This document shows positions 35,202-43,611 of a stretch of 43,611 nucleotides of DNA, one piece after another. The translations under genes and the position numbers were made by a program. The DNA comes from Xenorhabdus griffiniae (GTDB lineage Bacteria; Pseudomonadota; Gammaproteobacteria; Enterobacterales; Enterobacteriaceae): assembly GCF_001028135.1 (NCBI RefSeq), contig NZ_LDNM01000102.1, positions 1 to 43,611 on the forward strand, written 5' to 3'. The notes under the pieces were generated by a model. That model saw nothing but the letters and a program-made list of their open reading frames with translations. It was not told where the DNA came from and ran no database searches. The stretch's first letter is position 1. Each line of letters opens with the position of its first letter.

Positions 35202-35223
35202 TTGATCACATAAATGTGATCAA
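35202..35223. promoter_or_regulatory. Perfect 22-bp palindrome upstream of sstT
   Basis: TTGATCACAT and ATGTGATCAA form perfect 10-bp arms around AA, 130 bases before the sstT ATG. The half-sites recall CRP half-sites but in the wrong order (TCACA before TGTGA). It may be an operator for another regulator or a transcript hairpin. No binding protein can be assigned. Confidence 0.5.
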
Positions 35224-35352
35224 TTTGTTACTAAATGTTGATATTTTTGTTTGTTGGGTTGATTATAGCTTTCCAAATTTTCTTGTCTTGAAAAAGTAAA
35301 TATAAATTAAAACAGGCAGATTCATTAAGTATAAATATCAATTGGAAAGACT

Positions 35353-36597
35353 ATGGAAAAAAAACAAAAAGGGTTTGTACAATATATTATGCGGGGCAGC
35401 CTCGTTACACAAATATCTATCGGTTTAATGGCAGGTATATTACTGGCATGGTTGGCTCCTTCTGTGGCTAAATCAGTCGAATTGTTAGGAACACTTTTTG
35501 TAGGAGCATTAAAAGCGGCAGCACCTTTTTTAGTATGGGTATTGGTTATGTCCTCGATTGCAAATTATAAAACAGGTCAAAAAACTAACATTGGTCCCAT
35601 ACTGTTCCTATATTTGTTAGGAACCTTTCTGGCAGCGATTGTAGCTGTAATTGGTAGTCTGCTGTTTCCATCGACGTTGACGTTAGTGACGAATGATATT
35701 CAGGTATTACCACCAGAAAACATTATTGAAGTTTTGAAAGGGATATTACTTAATATAGTAGCGAATCCTATTGATGCTCTTATAAATGCCAACTATATTA
35801 GTATATTGGCCTGGTCAACAGGAATAGGTATTGCTTTGCGTCATGGAAAAGAATCAACTAAATTTATAGTTCATGATCTAGCAGAAGCCGTAATGCAAGT
35901 TTTGCGTGTGATTATTCGTTTTGCACCTATTGGTATTTTTGGATTGGTATCTTCAACGATTGCAACAACAGGGTTTAATGTTTTATTAGATTATGTGCAA
36001 TTATTGTCTGTATTGTTAGGGTGTATGGTTTTCATTGCTTTAGTAATTAATCCATTAATTGTTTTTTGGAAAATTCGCCGTAATCCTTACCCGTTAGTTT
36101 TCGTTTGCTTGCGTGAAAGTGGAATAACTGCGTTCTTCACTCGCAGTTCTGCGGCAAATATTCCAGTTAATATGGCAATGTGTCGTCGCATGAATTTAAA
36201 TGAAGATACCTATTCTATTTCTATTCCTTTGGGGGCGATCATTAATATGGGGGGAGCAGCAGTGACTATAACCATATTGACATTAGCCGCTGTGAATACA
36301 TTGGGAATTAATGTTGATATACCGACAGCCATTTTGTTGAGTGTAGTTTCTGCTGTTGCTGCATGTGGTGCTTCGGGGGTTGTTGGGGGTTCTTTATTGT
36401 TGATTCCGTTGGGATGCAGTATGTTTGGAATTTCCAATGAAATAGCCATGCAAGTTGTTGCAGTAGGTATGATTATAGGTGTAGTGCAAGATTCTGCTGA
36501 AACTGCGTTGAACTCTTCCACCGATGTGCTGTTTACTGCCGCCGCGTGTCAGGCCGAAGAGTCTCGTATCTCGTCTGATCGGCTGGCGCAGCGTTAA
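35353..36597 (+). CDS. sstT: Serine/threonine:sodium symporter
   Basis: SstT imports serine and threonine with sodium across the inner membrane (DAACS/SLC1 family). The 414-residue length equals that of Escherichia coli. Family hallmarks are the first hairpin serine-rich segment ([20 protein letters not shown]), the NMGGAAVTI motif in helix 7 and the C-terminal [20 protein letters not shown]. About eight helices and two re-entrant loops are expected. The ATG has GGAAAG 5 bases upstream. It is a single-gene unit: a palindrome lies upstream and a strong stem-loop lies 13 bases after the stop. Confidence 0.96.
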   Translation: MEKKQKGFVQYIMRGSLVTQISIGLMAGILLAWLAPSVAKSVELLGTLFVGALKAAAPFLVWVLVMSSIANYKTGQKTNIGPILFLYLLGTFLAAIVAVIGSLLFPSTLTLVTNDIQVLPPENIIEVLKGILLNIVANPIDALINANYISILAWSTGIGIALRHGKESTKFIVHDLAEAVMQVLRVIIRFAPIGIFGLVSSTIATTGFNVLLDYVQLLSVLLGCMVFIALVINPLIVFWKIRRNPYPLVFVCLRESGITAFFTRSSAANIPVNMAMCRRMNLNEDTYSISIPLGAIINMGGAAVTITILTLAAVNTLGINVDIPTAILLSVVSAVAACGASGVVGGSLLLIPLGCSMFGISNEIAMQVVAVGMIIGVVQDSAETALNSSTDVLFTAAACQAEESRISSDRLAQR

Positions 36598-36609
36598 TCA
36601 GAATAAGAA

Positions 36610-36642
36610 CGGTGATAATTGGTTGAGTACAAATTATCACCG
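36610..36642. terminator. Stem-loop terminator between sstT and fadH
   Basis: An 11-bp perfect stem (CGGTGATAATT / AATTATCACCG) with an 11-base loop is followed by CCTTTGCCTTT. The two flanking genes converge on it and it probably serves both; the T-run is interrupted. Confidence 0.7.
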
Positions 36643-36667
36643 CCTTTGCCTTTAGTGGCTCCATTTA

Positions 36668-39018
<2,351 letters not shown>

Positions 39019-39615
39019 ATGGGAAAAATAACAGATTGGGTTACGTTAACCGGAAAAAGTGTAACTTTAATGCCTTTGTCACATGATAGACATGATGAAT
39101 TTGTTCGTGCTATTGAGGATGGGCAGTTACATAAGCTGTGGTATGCCAGTGTGCCTGAACCTGTCAATGTCCAGGCGGAAATTGAACGTCGTTTAACCCT
39201 GCATGCCAAGGGCAATATGTTGCCTTTTGCTGTCATCAATAATGCCACGGGGATGGCAGTTGGTATGACAACTTATATGAATATTGATGCGAATATTCCC
39301 AGACTGGAAATTGGTTCTACATGGTATGCGCATTCTGTCCAACGCACTGCAATTAATACGGAAGCAAAATTTTTATTGTTACAGTATGCATTTGAGGAAT
39401 TGGAATGTGTCGCGGTGGAACTTCGTACCCATTTTTTAAATCACCAAAGCCGCAAGGCGATAGAACGATTGGGGGCAAAGCTGGATGGTATTTTACGTCA
39501 TCACATGCGGGCCAAAGAGGGTTCGATAAGGGATACTTGCGTTTATAGCATTCTGTTCAATGAATGGCCCGCCATTAAAACGCATCTTACATGGTTAATG
39601 ACGAAGCCACGTTGA
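39019..39615 (+). CDS. GNAT-family N-acetyltransferase (RimJ/RimL type)
   Basis: The protein has 198 residues. It fits the Acetyltransf_3 pattern: the start VTLTGKSVTLMPLSHDRHDE, the strand VGMTTYMNIDANIPRLEIGS, then STWYAHSVQRTAINTEAKFL and the C-terminal NHQSRKAIERLGAKLDGILR, typical of RimJ/RimL-like enzymes that acetylate protein N-termini, aminoglycosides or small amines. Similar proteins are common single genes in proteobacteria and their substrate is mostly unknown. The ATG has AGGGGAA 7 bases upstream. It converges on the VirK/YbjX gene with 29 bases between. Confidence 0.9.
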   Translation: MGKITDWVTLTGKSVTLMPLSHDRHDEFVRAIEDGQLHKLWYASVPEPVNVQAEIERRLTLHAKGNMLPFAVINNATGMAVGMTTYMNIDANIPRLEIGSTWYAHSVQRTAINTEAKFLLLQYAFEELECVAVELRTHFLNHQSRKAIERLGAKLDGILRHHMRAKEGSIRDTCVYSILFNEWPAIKTHLTWLMTKPR

Positions 39616-39644
39616 GTGAATTGCTATTTCTTTCTGGCTGGCGG

Positions 39645-40583
39645 TCAGGCGGCTTTCAGGGATGCCTTGATATCGTTTTCCAGATCATCCAGTAATTGAT
39701 AGCGACGGCGATATTCGGCGCGTTTTTTACTGGGGATCTCATCCAAAGATTTTCTTTCTATGCATGATGGTAAATGGAAATCATTATTTTCATTTCTGAC
39801 GCCATTTAGCGATTCCCAGAAAGAATTGTAATCGGCTACCATCTTATTTTTCTTTTTATGCCAATAACGAATGCTACGGTAGATATGAGTCTCGTTACTG
39901 GCTGCCAGGATCTGTTCACAATTCATATGATCGGCAAAACGGCAAATAGCCTCAATTAACAGGCGTTTGGGGAATAACCCATAACACTCTTTAGTTGCAT
40001 GGCGGATAATCTCCAGAGAATTATCCCCTTTAGTTGGCCCTTGTAGTGCACCAATAAATAGTGTCTGTTTGCCATCAATCGTTAATAAAGTGAAAGCACA
40101 CTTGGCCAGAATGACGTTCTCTGCGGTAGTAATATAGAAAGAGAGTTCACCTTCTTTATTCAGGTTGTCCAGTGCGTCAATATATATCAGAAATGTTTCA
40201 TTTTTCCCTTGGATGGTTGTCAGTAAATAAGCATGAACTGAAAAAATCCGATTAATAATAGTAGATTCTAACTGTTTGAATAATATTTGATAATGCTCAT
40301 TCAGAGCGCCGACAATCTGGTTACGTTTAAAATTAATGCTTAAGTAAGGGCGATGTAATTTGCAAGGCCAACTGGGTTGTTTTTTCAAAATATCCAGATA
40401 ATAAGGCGTTTTGGTAATACCATTCAACAATTTTAATGTTGAAATGGGGGTCAGAAGGCTGCGTAGTGCAAATTTAGTACGGGTAGCGGAAGAATACCAG
40501 AATTCCCCCGGGATAATACGTTTTCCGACAAGATCAGCAAATAGCTTCATTCCTGAAGATGTAGGTTGTTGTAAATAACTCAT
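39645..40583 (-). CDS. VirK/YbjX family protein (DUF535)
   Basis: This 312-residue protein is of the DUF535 family. Recognisable elements are the N-terminal KFALRSLLTPISTLKLL, the central strand pair EGELSFYITTAENVILAKCA and LFIGALQGP, and the segment CYGLFPKRLLIEAICRFADH with the final YRRRYQLLDDLENDI typical of VirK and YbjX. No signal peptide or membrane segment is seen. Family members have been linked to virulence-protein localisation (VirK) and resistance to antimicrobial peptides, but the biochemical role is unknown. It is transcribed alone; upstream is a 390-base gap holding an ERIC element. Confidence 0.92.
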   Translation of the reverse strand: MSYLQQPTSSGMKLFADLVGKRIIPGEFWYSSATRTKFALRSLLTPISTLKLLNGITKTPYYLDILKKQPSWPCKLHRPYLSINFKRNQIVGALNEHYQILFKQLESTIINRIFSVHAYLLTTIQGKNETFLIYIDALDNLNKEGELSFYITTAENVILAKCAFTLLTIDGKQTLFIGALQGPTKGDNSLEIIRHATKECYGLFPKRLLIEAICRFADHMNCEQILAASNETHIYRSIRYWHKKKNKMVADYNSFWESLNGVRNENNDFHLPSCIERKSLDEIPSKKRAEYRRRYQLLDDLENDIKASLKAA

Positions 40584-40615
40584 TAATTCAAGCTCAACAA
40601 AAGTAAAAAATATTT

Positions 40616-40756
40616 ATACCCACTCGATTTCAAGTTGCAGCACAGTGGCAAAAGGGTAAATCCCCAAGAGCAGAGCGAACTCTGTGTTTATAACTACGTG
40701 ACTAAGGGATGTGGACGTAGCCAGCAAAGCTGTAACTTGAAAGGTGATGGGAATAG
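40616..40756 (-). repeat. ERIC (intergenic repeat unit) element
   Basis: The stretch has the ERIC plan: an outer inverted repeat of CGATTTCAAGTTGCAG (40624-40639) with CTGTAACTTGAAAGGTGATG (40731-40750), an inner AAATCCCCAAGAGC, and ACGTGACTAAGGGATG, GTAGCCAGC. All correspond to parts of the enterobacterial consensus. Length is about 140 bp. Orientation is arbitrary. It lies between the VirK/YbjX gene and yjaB; the remaining bases to 40976 are very AT-rich with no gene. Confidence 0.82.
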
Positions 40757-40976
40757 AGAAATTTCATTATATCATTGATTTATCTAATTCTACTCATATG
40801 TTTACAAAATATGCCTTTACTTTAAATTTATTTATTTTTCTAGTAAAGAATATTACTCTATTATTATTTTTTAAAATAAGGCCTGTTGTTATTTAACAAA
40901 TTATTCCTTAAATGATATTTTTATTTTATATATTTATCTTATTTATGTATTATTCATTTTTAACATTCTCCCGTTT

Positions 40977-41411
40977 TCAAGCCAGTTTCAGGTGTAATAG
41001 AGGAAATGGATTCCCTTGACCATCAAGCTCTGAACGAGAAAATATCTGAAATCCCATATATTGGTAGAAGCCGACGCCTTGTGTATTTTGCTCGTTTACA
41101 TCTAATTCTTTGATCTGTAATTCATTAATAGCAAATTGCAGTAACATCTTACCGATCCCTGTTCTCCGTGCTTGTGGCGCAATAAACAACATTTCGACTC
41201 GATGTTGATCGGTACTAATAAACCCTACGATATTATCTTGTTCATCTACCGCTTTATAAACAGTGAGATTGGGCAAATAATCGTTAAGGATCTGTGGGCG
41301 TAAAACTTCAATCATTGACTTAGGCAAAAAATCATGAGTAGCAAGTACAGAGGCTTCCCAAATCTGAATCAATACTGAAAAATCAGCTTTGCTGGCTTGT
41401 TGTATTTGCAT
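40977..41411 (-). CDS. yjaB: GNAT-family acetyltransferase YjaB
   Basis: The protein has 144 residues. Its layout follows YjaB: IWEASVLATHDFLPKSMIEV, the strand VEMLFIAPQARRTGIGKMLL with the acetyl-CoA loop RRTGIG, then LDVNEQNTQGVGFYQYMGFQ and the final GNPFPLLHLKL. YjaB of Escherichia coli binds acetyl-CoA; the substrate is not known. It is 59 bases downstream of the YcaD-type exporter gene on the same strand, so the two could share a message. The sequence downstream is strongly AT-rich. Confidence 0.92.
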   Translation of the reverse strand: MQIQQASKADFSVLIQIWEASVLATHDFLPKSMIEVLRPQILNDYLPNLTVYKAVDEQDNIVGFISTDQHRVEMLFIAPQARRTGIGKMLLQFAINELQIKELDVNEQNTQGVGFYQYMGFQIFSRSELDGQGNPFPLLHLKLA

Positions 41412-41469
41412 TTTATCCCCTCAATTTTTCTGTTGTTTGTGGTTTCAGTCTGAATGTTTTTGAGGCTAT

Positions 41470-42654
41470 CTAGCGTGCCAGTACACGATCTTTGCGGTAC
41501 AAACTCGCCAGCAGCATATAAATCGCGGTAGCCAATAACACGATGAAAAAGAAACTCATCAGCCCATGGTGCTGAACCTTAAAGTAGTGATGTAGCATAA
41601 AATGCCCTGCTACCAGTGGCCCAACGGCAGAACCAATACTGTAACTTAACAACATGACCTGGCTTGCCACTACAATATAGGACGCATCCAGCTTGTCACA
41701 GGCAAGCGTGATCGCAATGGGGTACAGCGCAAAAGACGACATTCCCAACAAAGCCAGTGACACTATCATGACAATGTAATGTTCGAAGAGATAGGCCATT
41801 CCTACGGCGAATACCCCCAGTAATGAAATCATGACCAATAGAACAGTTTTGCTCATGATGACGGACAGCTTGCTGATAATCGGTTGTATGATCATTCCGC
41901 CCAGAATTGTGGCTGCCATCAATGCACCGACTTGATCGGTGCTGAAATGACTTTGACTGAGTGATAAAGGCATCAAGCCATAGATGGTGCCCATAATAAT
42001 ACCTGATGTCATGCAGCCAACGATGGCTGGTTTACTGAATTCAGTCATTTTTCTCAGCGACATACTTTGGTGGTGGAGCGCAGGAGGTTGACCATGACGT
42101 GCGAATAATGGGGGCAAAATTGCGACAAACAGCAGTGTCGAAATCACCATAAAGGGGATCGTCCCCTGAGTGCCAATAGATCCAATCAATAATTGCCCTA
42201 AAGTTGTCCCACCATAAAGAGCAGTCATATAAAAGCTCAGGCGTCTGGCGCGTTCTTTGGCGTTGTCGCAGATCAACAGCCAAGATTCGATCACGACAAA
42301 GACACCGGCTACGGCAACGCCGGCAATACACCGTACAAATAACCAAATTTCTTTATTCGGAAAAAAAGGCAATGTAATGACAGTCGCTGACAAAAGCAAC
42401 AAAAAAATAATAAATGAAAGACGGTGACCTATTCTGGCGATAACAGGTTCAATCATCATTGAACCGATTAATAAACCGACATAATAAGCACTAGCTAACC
42501 AACTCGCATAAACCGTATCAATGCTGAAACTTGCCATCGACAGAGGAATTAAGCTCATCAGGTAACCAGAAGCAATGGCAAAAACAGTCAAGCCGGCGAC
42601 AGGTACAAATGCACTGTCATTCTTGCGCAGCAGTTTCACTACTGTCGTCTCCAC
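41470..42654 (-). CDS. ycaD: MFS transporter, YcaD family
   Basis: The 394-residue protein has twelve predicted membrane helices. The N-terminal part (FAIASGYLMSLIPLSMAS, WLASAYYVGLLIGSMMIEPV) and the cytoplasmic loop IARIGHRLSFII match the YcaD group, with CIAGVAVAGVFVVIESWLL in helix 4. YcaD is an inner-membrane transporter of unknown substrate. The gene is upstream of and parallel to yjaB. Upstream (42655-42781) is a spacer that separates it from a divergent hypothetical frame. Confidence in family is high and in physiological role low. Confidence 0.9.
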   Translation of the reverse strand: METTVVKLLRKNDSAFVPVAGLTVFAIASGYLMSLIPLSMASFSIDTVYASWLASAYYVGLLIGSMMIEPVIARIGHRLSFIIFLLLLSATVITLPFFPNKEIWLFVRCIAGVAVAGVFVVIESWLLICDNAKERARRLSFYMTALYGGTTLGQLLIGSIGTQGTIPFMVISTLLFVAILPPLFARHGQPPALHHQSMSLRKMTEFSKPAIVGCMTSGIIMGTIYGLMPLSLSQSHFSTDQVGALMAATILGGMIIQPIISKLSVIMSKTVLLVMISLLGVFAVGMAYLFEHYIVMIVSLALLGMSSFALYPIAITLACDKLDASYIVVASQVMLLSYSIGSAVGPLVAGHFMLHHYFKVQHHGLMSFFFIVLLATAIYMLLASLYRKDRVLAR

Positions 42655-42781
42655 ATAAAAAATCAGCCAGAAATGCGCTGCTTCTCATCAAGTTTTTGCC
42701 GAATGGTGGTCACGATATAGGCTAGGGACTGGAATATATCTTGATGATTTAAGCAGTAGGTAAGTCACTCAATAGCCTTGA

Positions 42782-43105
42782 GTGATGCGGACTATAGCCC
42801 TTTATCACAAAGAGATACAACGAGAAAAACTGATACTTATGAATGAAAAGATTTATGGAGAAAAGGGTTATGTAAATGCGAGGGTAAAGTACGCAAGACG
42901 TCAAAATCATCAAAATAAAAATCTCTTTAAAATAAGCAATATGCGAGTATTAAAAATGATTTCTCCTGAATGTGGAGATAAATCTTTCATTAGCAAAAAC
43001 AATCGTAAGTACTATAAACTTGCTGATTTTATTGAGATTCTGTTGGATGTGAAAATATTCCATCCACTTGCGATTAATGTTTTTGAAATAGGTTTATTTC
43101 ACTGA
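42782..43105 (+). CDS. Hypothetical basic small protein
   Basis: The frame has 107 codons from a GTG at 42782 (106 from ATG at 42785; 88 from ATG at 42839, MNEKIYGEKGYVNARVKYAR). It is rich in Lys, Asn and Ile with a basic middle (KYARRQNHQNKNLFKISNMR) and a hydrophobic end (FIEILLDVKIFHPLAINVFE). No ribosome binding site is strong for any start. Nothing suggests a family. The composition suits the AT-rich surroundings, so chance cannot be excluded at this length. Confidence 0.35.
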   Translation: MMRTIALYHKEIQREKLILMNEKIYGEKGYVNARVKYARRQNHQNKNLFKISNMRVLKMISPECGDKSFISKNNRKYYKLADFIEILLDVKIFHPLAINVFEIGLFH

Positions 43106-43424
43106 ATTAATTTCTTGTTGAAAATATCTGGTTCTGTACTATGCTTTTATTATGGGAAAAATATAATTGCATTCTTTTCTTGAAGAATATTGAGTGTTTA
43201 TGAGGCTGTTGTTTTCTAAAGTAAGTCTTAGGCAAAAAAAATTAATAAAACATTCTAATTTATTAATAAACTGTTATCTGGGAGGGTTGTAAAATTTCGT
43301 AATGAAAAAAAATGTTTGTTGCTATATTAAAACTGACTTAATTACTATTCTGTTTGACGTATAATCAGAAAATAATTTTAAGTTTTCAATTAATCTTTCT
43401 CGATTTATAAACCCGGGGGATATT
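43106..43424. other. AT-rich intergenic region
   Basis: About 320 very AT-rich bases, with no gene visible on either strand that has both a start signal and protein-like composition. The region probably contains the promoter of the small gene at 43425; CTATATTAAA and AATAATTTTA stretches are present but no clear hexamer pair can be fixed. Confidence 0.5.
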
Positions 43425-43589
43425 ATGAACAAATCAGAATCTTCTTTGTTTGTTGAAAAGGGATTAAAAATTATCGAATCTTTGTCTGAAGACACAACCG
43501 ATATGTTAAAGGGCAAAACGACAGGTGATCCGATCATAAAGCCATCGGAACTTAACGCGATGCTCGACTTTTATGATGAGTTGAAATGA
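43425..43589 (+). CDS. Small acidic protein of unknown function (54 residues)
   Basis: From ATG at 43425 the frame encodes MNKSESSLFVEKGLKIIESL and continues SEDTTDMLKGKTTGDPIIKP to SELNAMLDFYDELK, then TGA at 43587-43589. A very strong ribosome binding site (GGGGGA at 43415-43420, 4 bases upstream) favours a real gene. The protein is acidic, with two short amphipathic helices around a Gly/Thr linker (KGKTTGDP) and no Cys. I do not recognise it. It could be a small regulatory, immunity or ribosomally made precursor peptide, but the neighbouring genes lie beyond the window. Confidence 0.6.
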   Translation: MNKSESSLFVEKGLKIIESLSEDTTDMLKGKTTGDPIIKPSELNAMLDFYDELK

Positions 43590-43611
43590 CATAGCCGCTC
43601 CTTTATAACTT

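Noticed and set aside
35191-35225. CRP binding site reading of the palindrome upstream of sstT
   Set aside because: The half-sites are in reversed order for CRP, and the flanking alternative alignment (TGTTG-N6-TCACA) matches only one half well.
43425-43589. Precursor peptide of a lasso, darobactin-type or double-Gly bacteriocin pathway
   Set aside because: No Cys, no Trp/Lys core motif, no double-Gly leader and no maturation gene in the window; it is left as unassigned.

Overview
The window looks like a chromosomal segment of an AT-rich enterobacterium of the Xenorhabdus/Photorhabdus type. Three things suggest this: a conserved enterobacterial gene order (pyrI-ridA-nrdDG, yhbP/yhbQ/yhbS, ppdA-ppdB-ygdB-ppdC-recC-ptrA-recB-recD, argA, amiC, initiator tRNAs, mltA, tcdA, csdE), ERIC and ERIC-like intergenic repeats, and accessory genes with many insertion-sequence scars. 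Genus assignment is inference; no 16S or other marker is present.

Left end (1-2.2 kb): a minus-strand set reads VanX-type D-Ala-D-Ala dipeptidase, then a DUF819 membrane protein, then the first 40 codons of a gene that resembles the N-terminal TubC-type docking domain of a nonribosomal peptide synthetase and runs off the window. This is the best candidate for an unusual biosynthetic or immunity arrangement. At 2.3-6.2 kb lie pyrI (without pyrB next to it), ridA and the anaerobic ribonucleotide reductase pair nrdD-nrdG. NrdD has lost almost all of its ATP-cone allosteric domain, while its promoter region keeps NrdR-like and DnaA-like boxes.

6.2-8.8 kb holds yhbP, a DUF1471 exported peptide, yhbQ and yhbS, followed by a graveyard where yhbT, yhbU and yhbV survive only as fragments. 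8.9-14.7 kb is an accessory strip: a divergent MFS/LysR pair with a ruined short-chain dehydrogenase, a small Gly/Ser-rich reading frame with its own terminator, a broken gene of unknown function fused to an IS701-type transposase relic, and IS110 and IS982-like scraps.

14.7-34.7 kb is core chromosome. Four type II-like minor pseudopilin genes lead directly into recC, ptrA, recB and recD with overlapping starts and stops, so one transcription unit is likely. Convergent argA carries ArgR boxes at its promoter. amiC, three initiator tRNAs with a clear promoter, mltA, tcdA and csdE follow. csdA, the usual partner of csdE, is not beside it.

34.8-43.6 kb holds sstT, fadH, a GNAT acetyltransferase, a VirK/YbjX protein, yjaB, a YcaD-type exporter and two small unassigned reading frames. 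One of these, at 43425-43589, encodes 54 residues and has a strong ribosome binding site.
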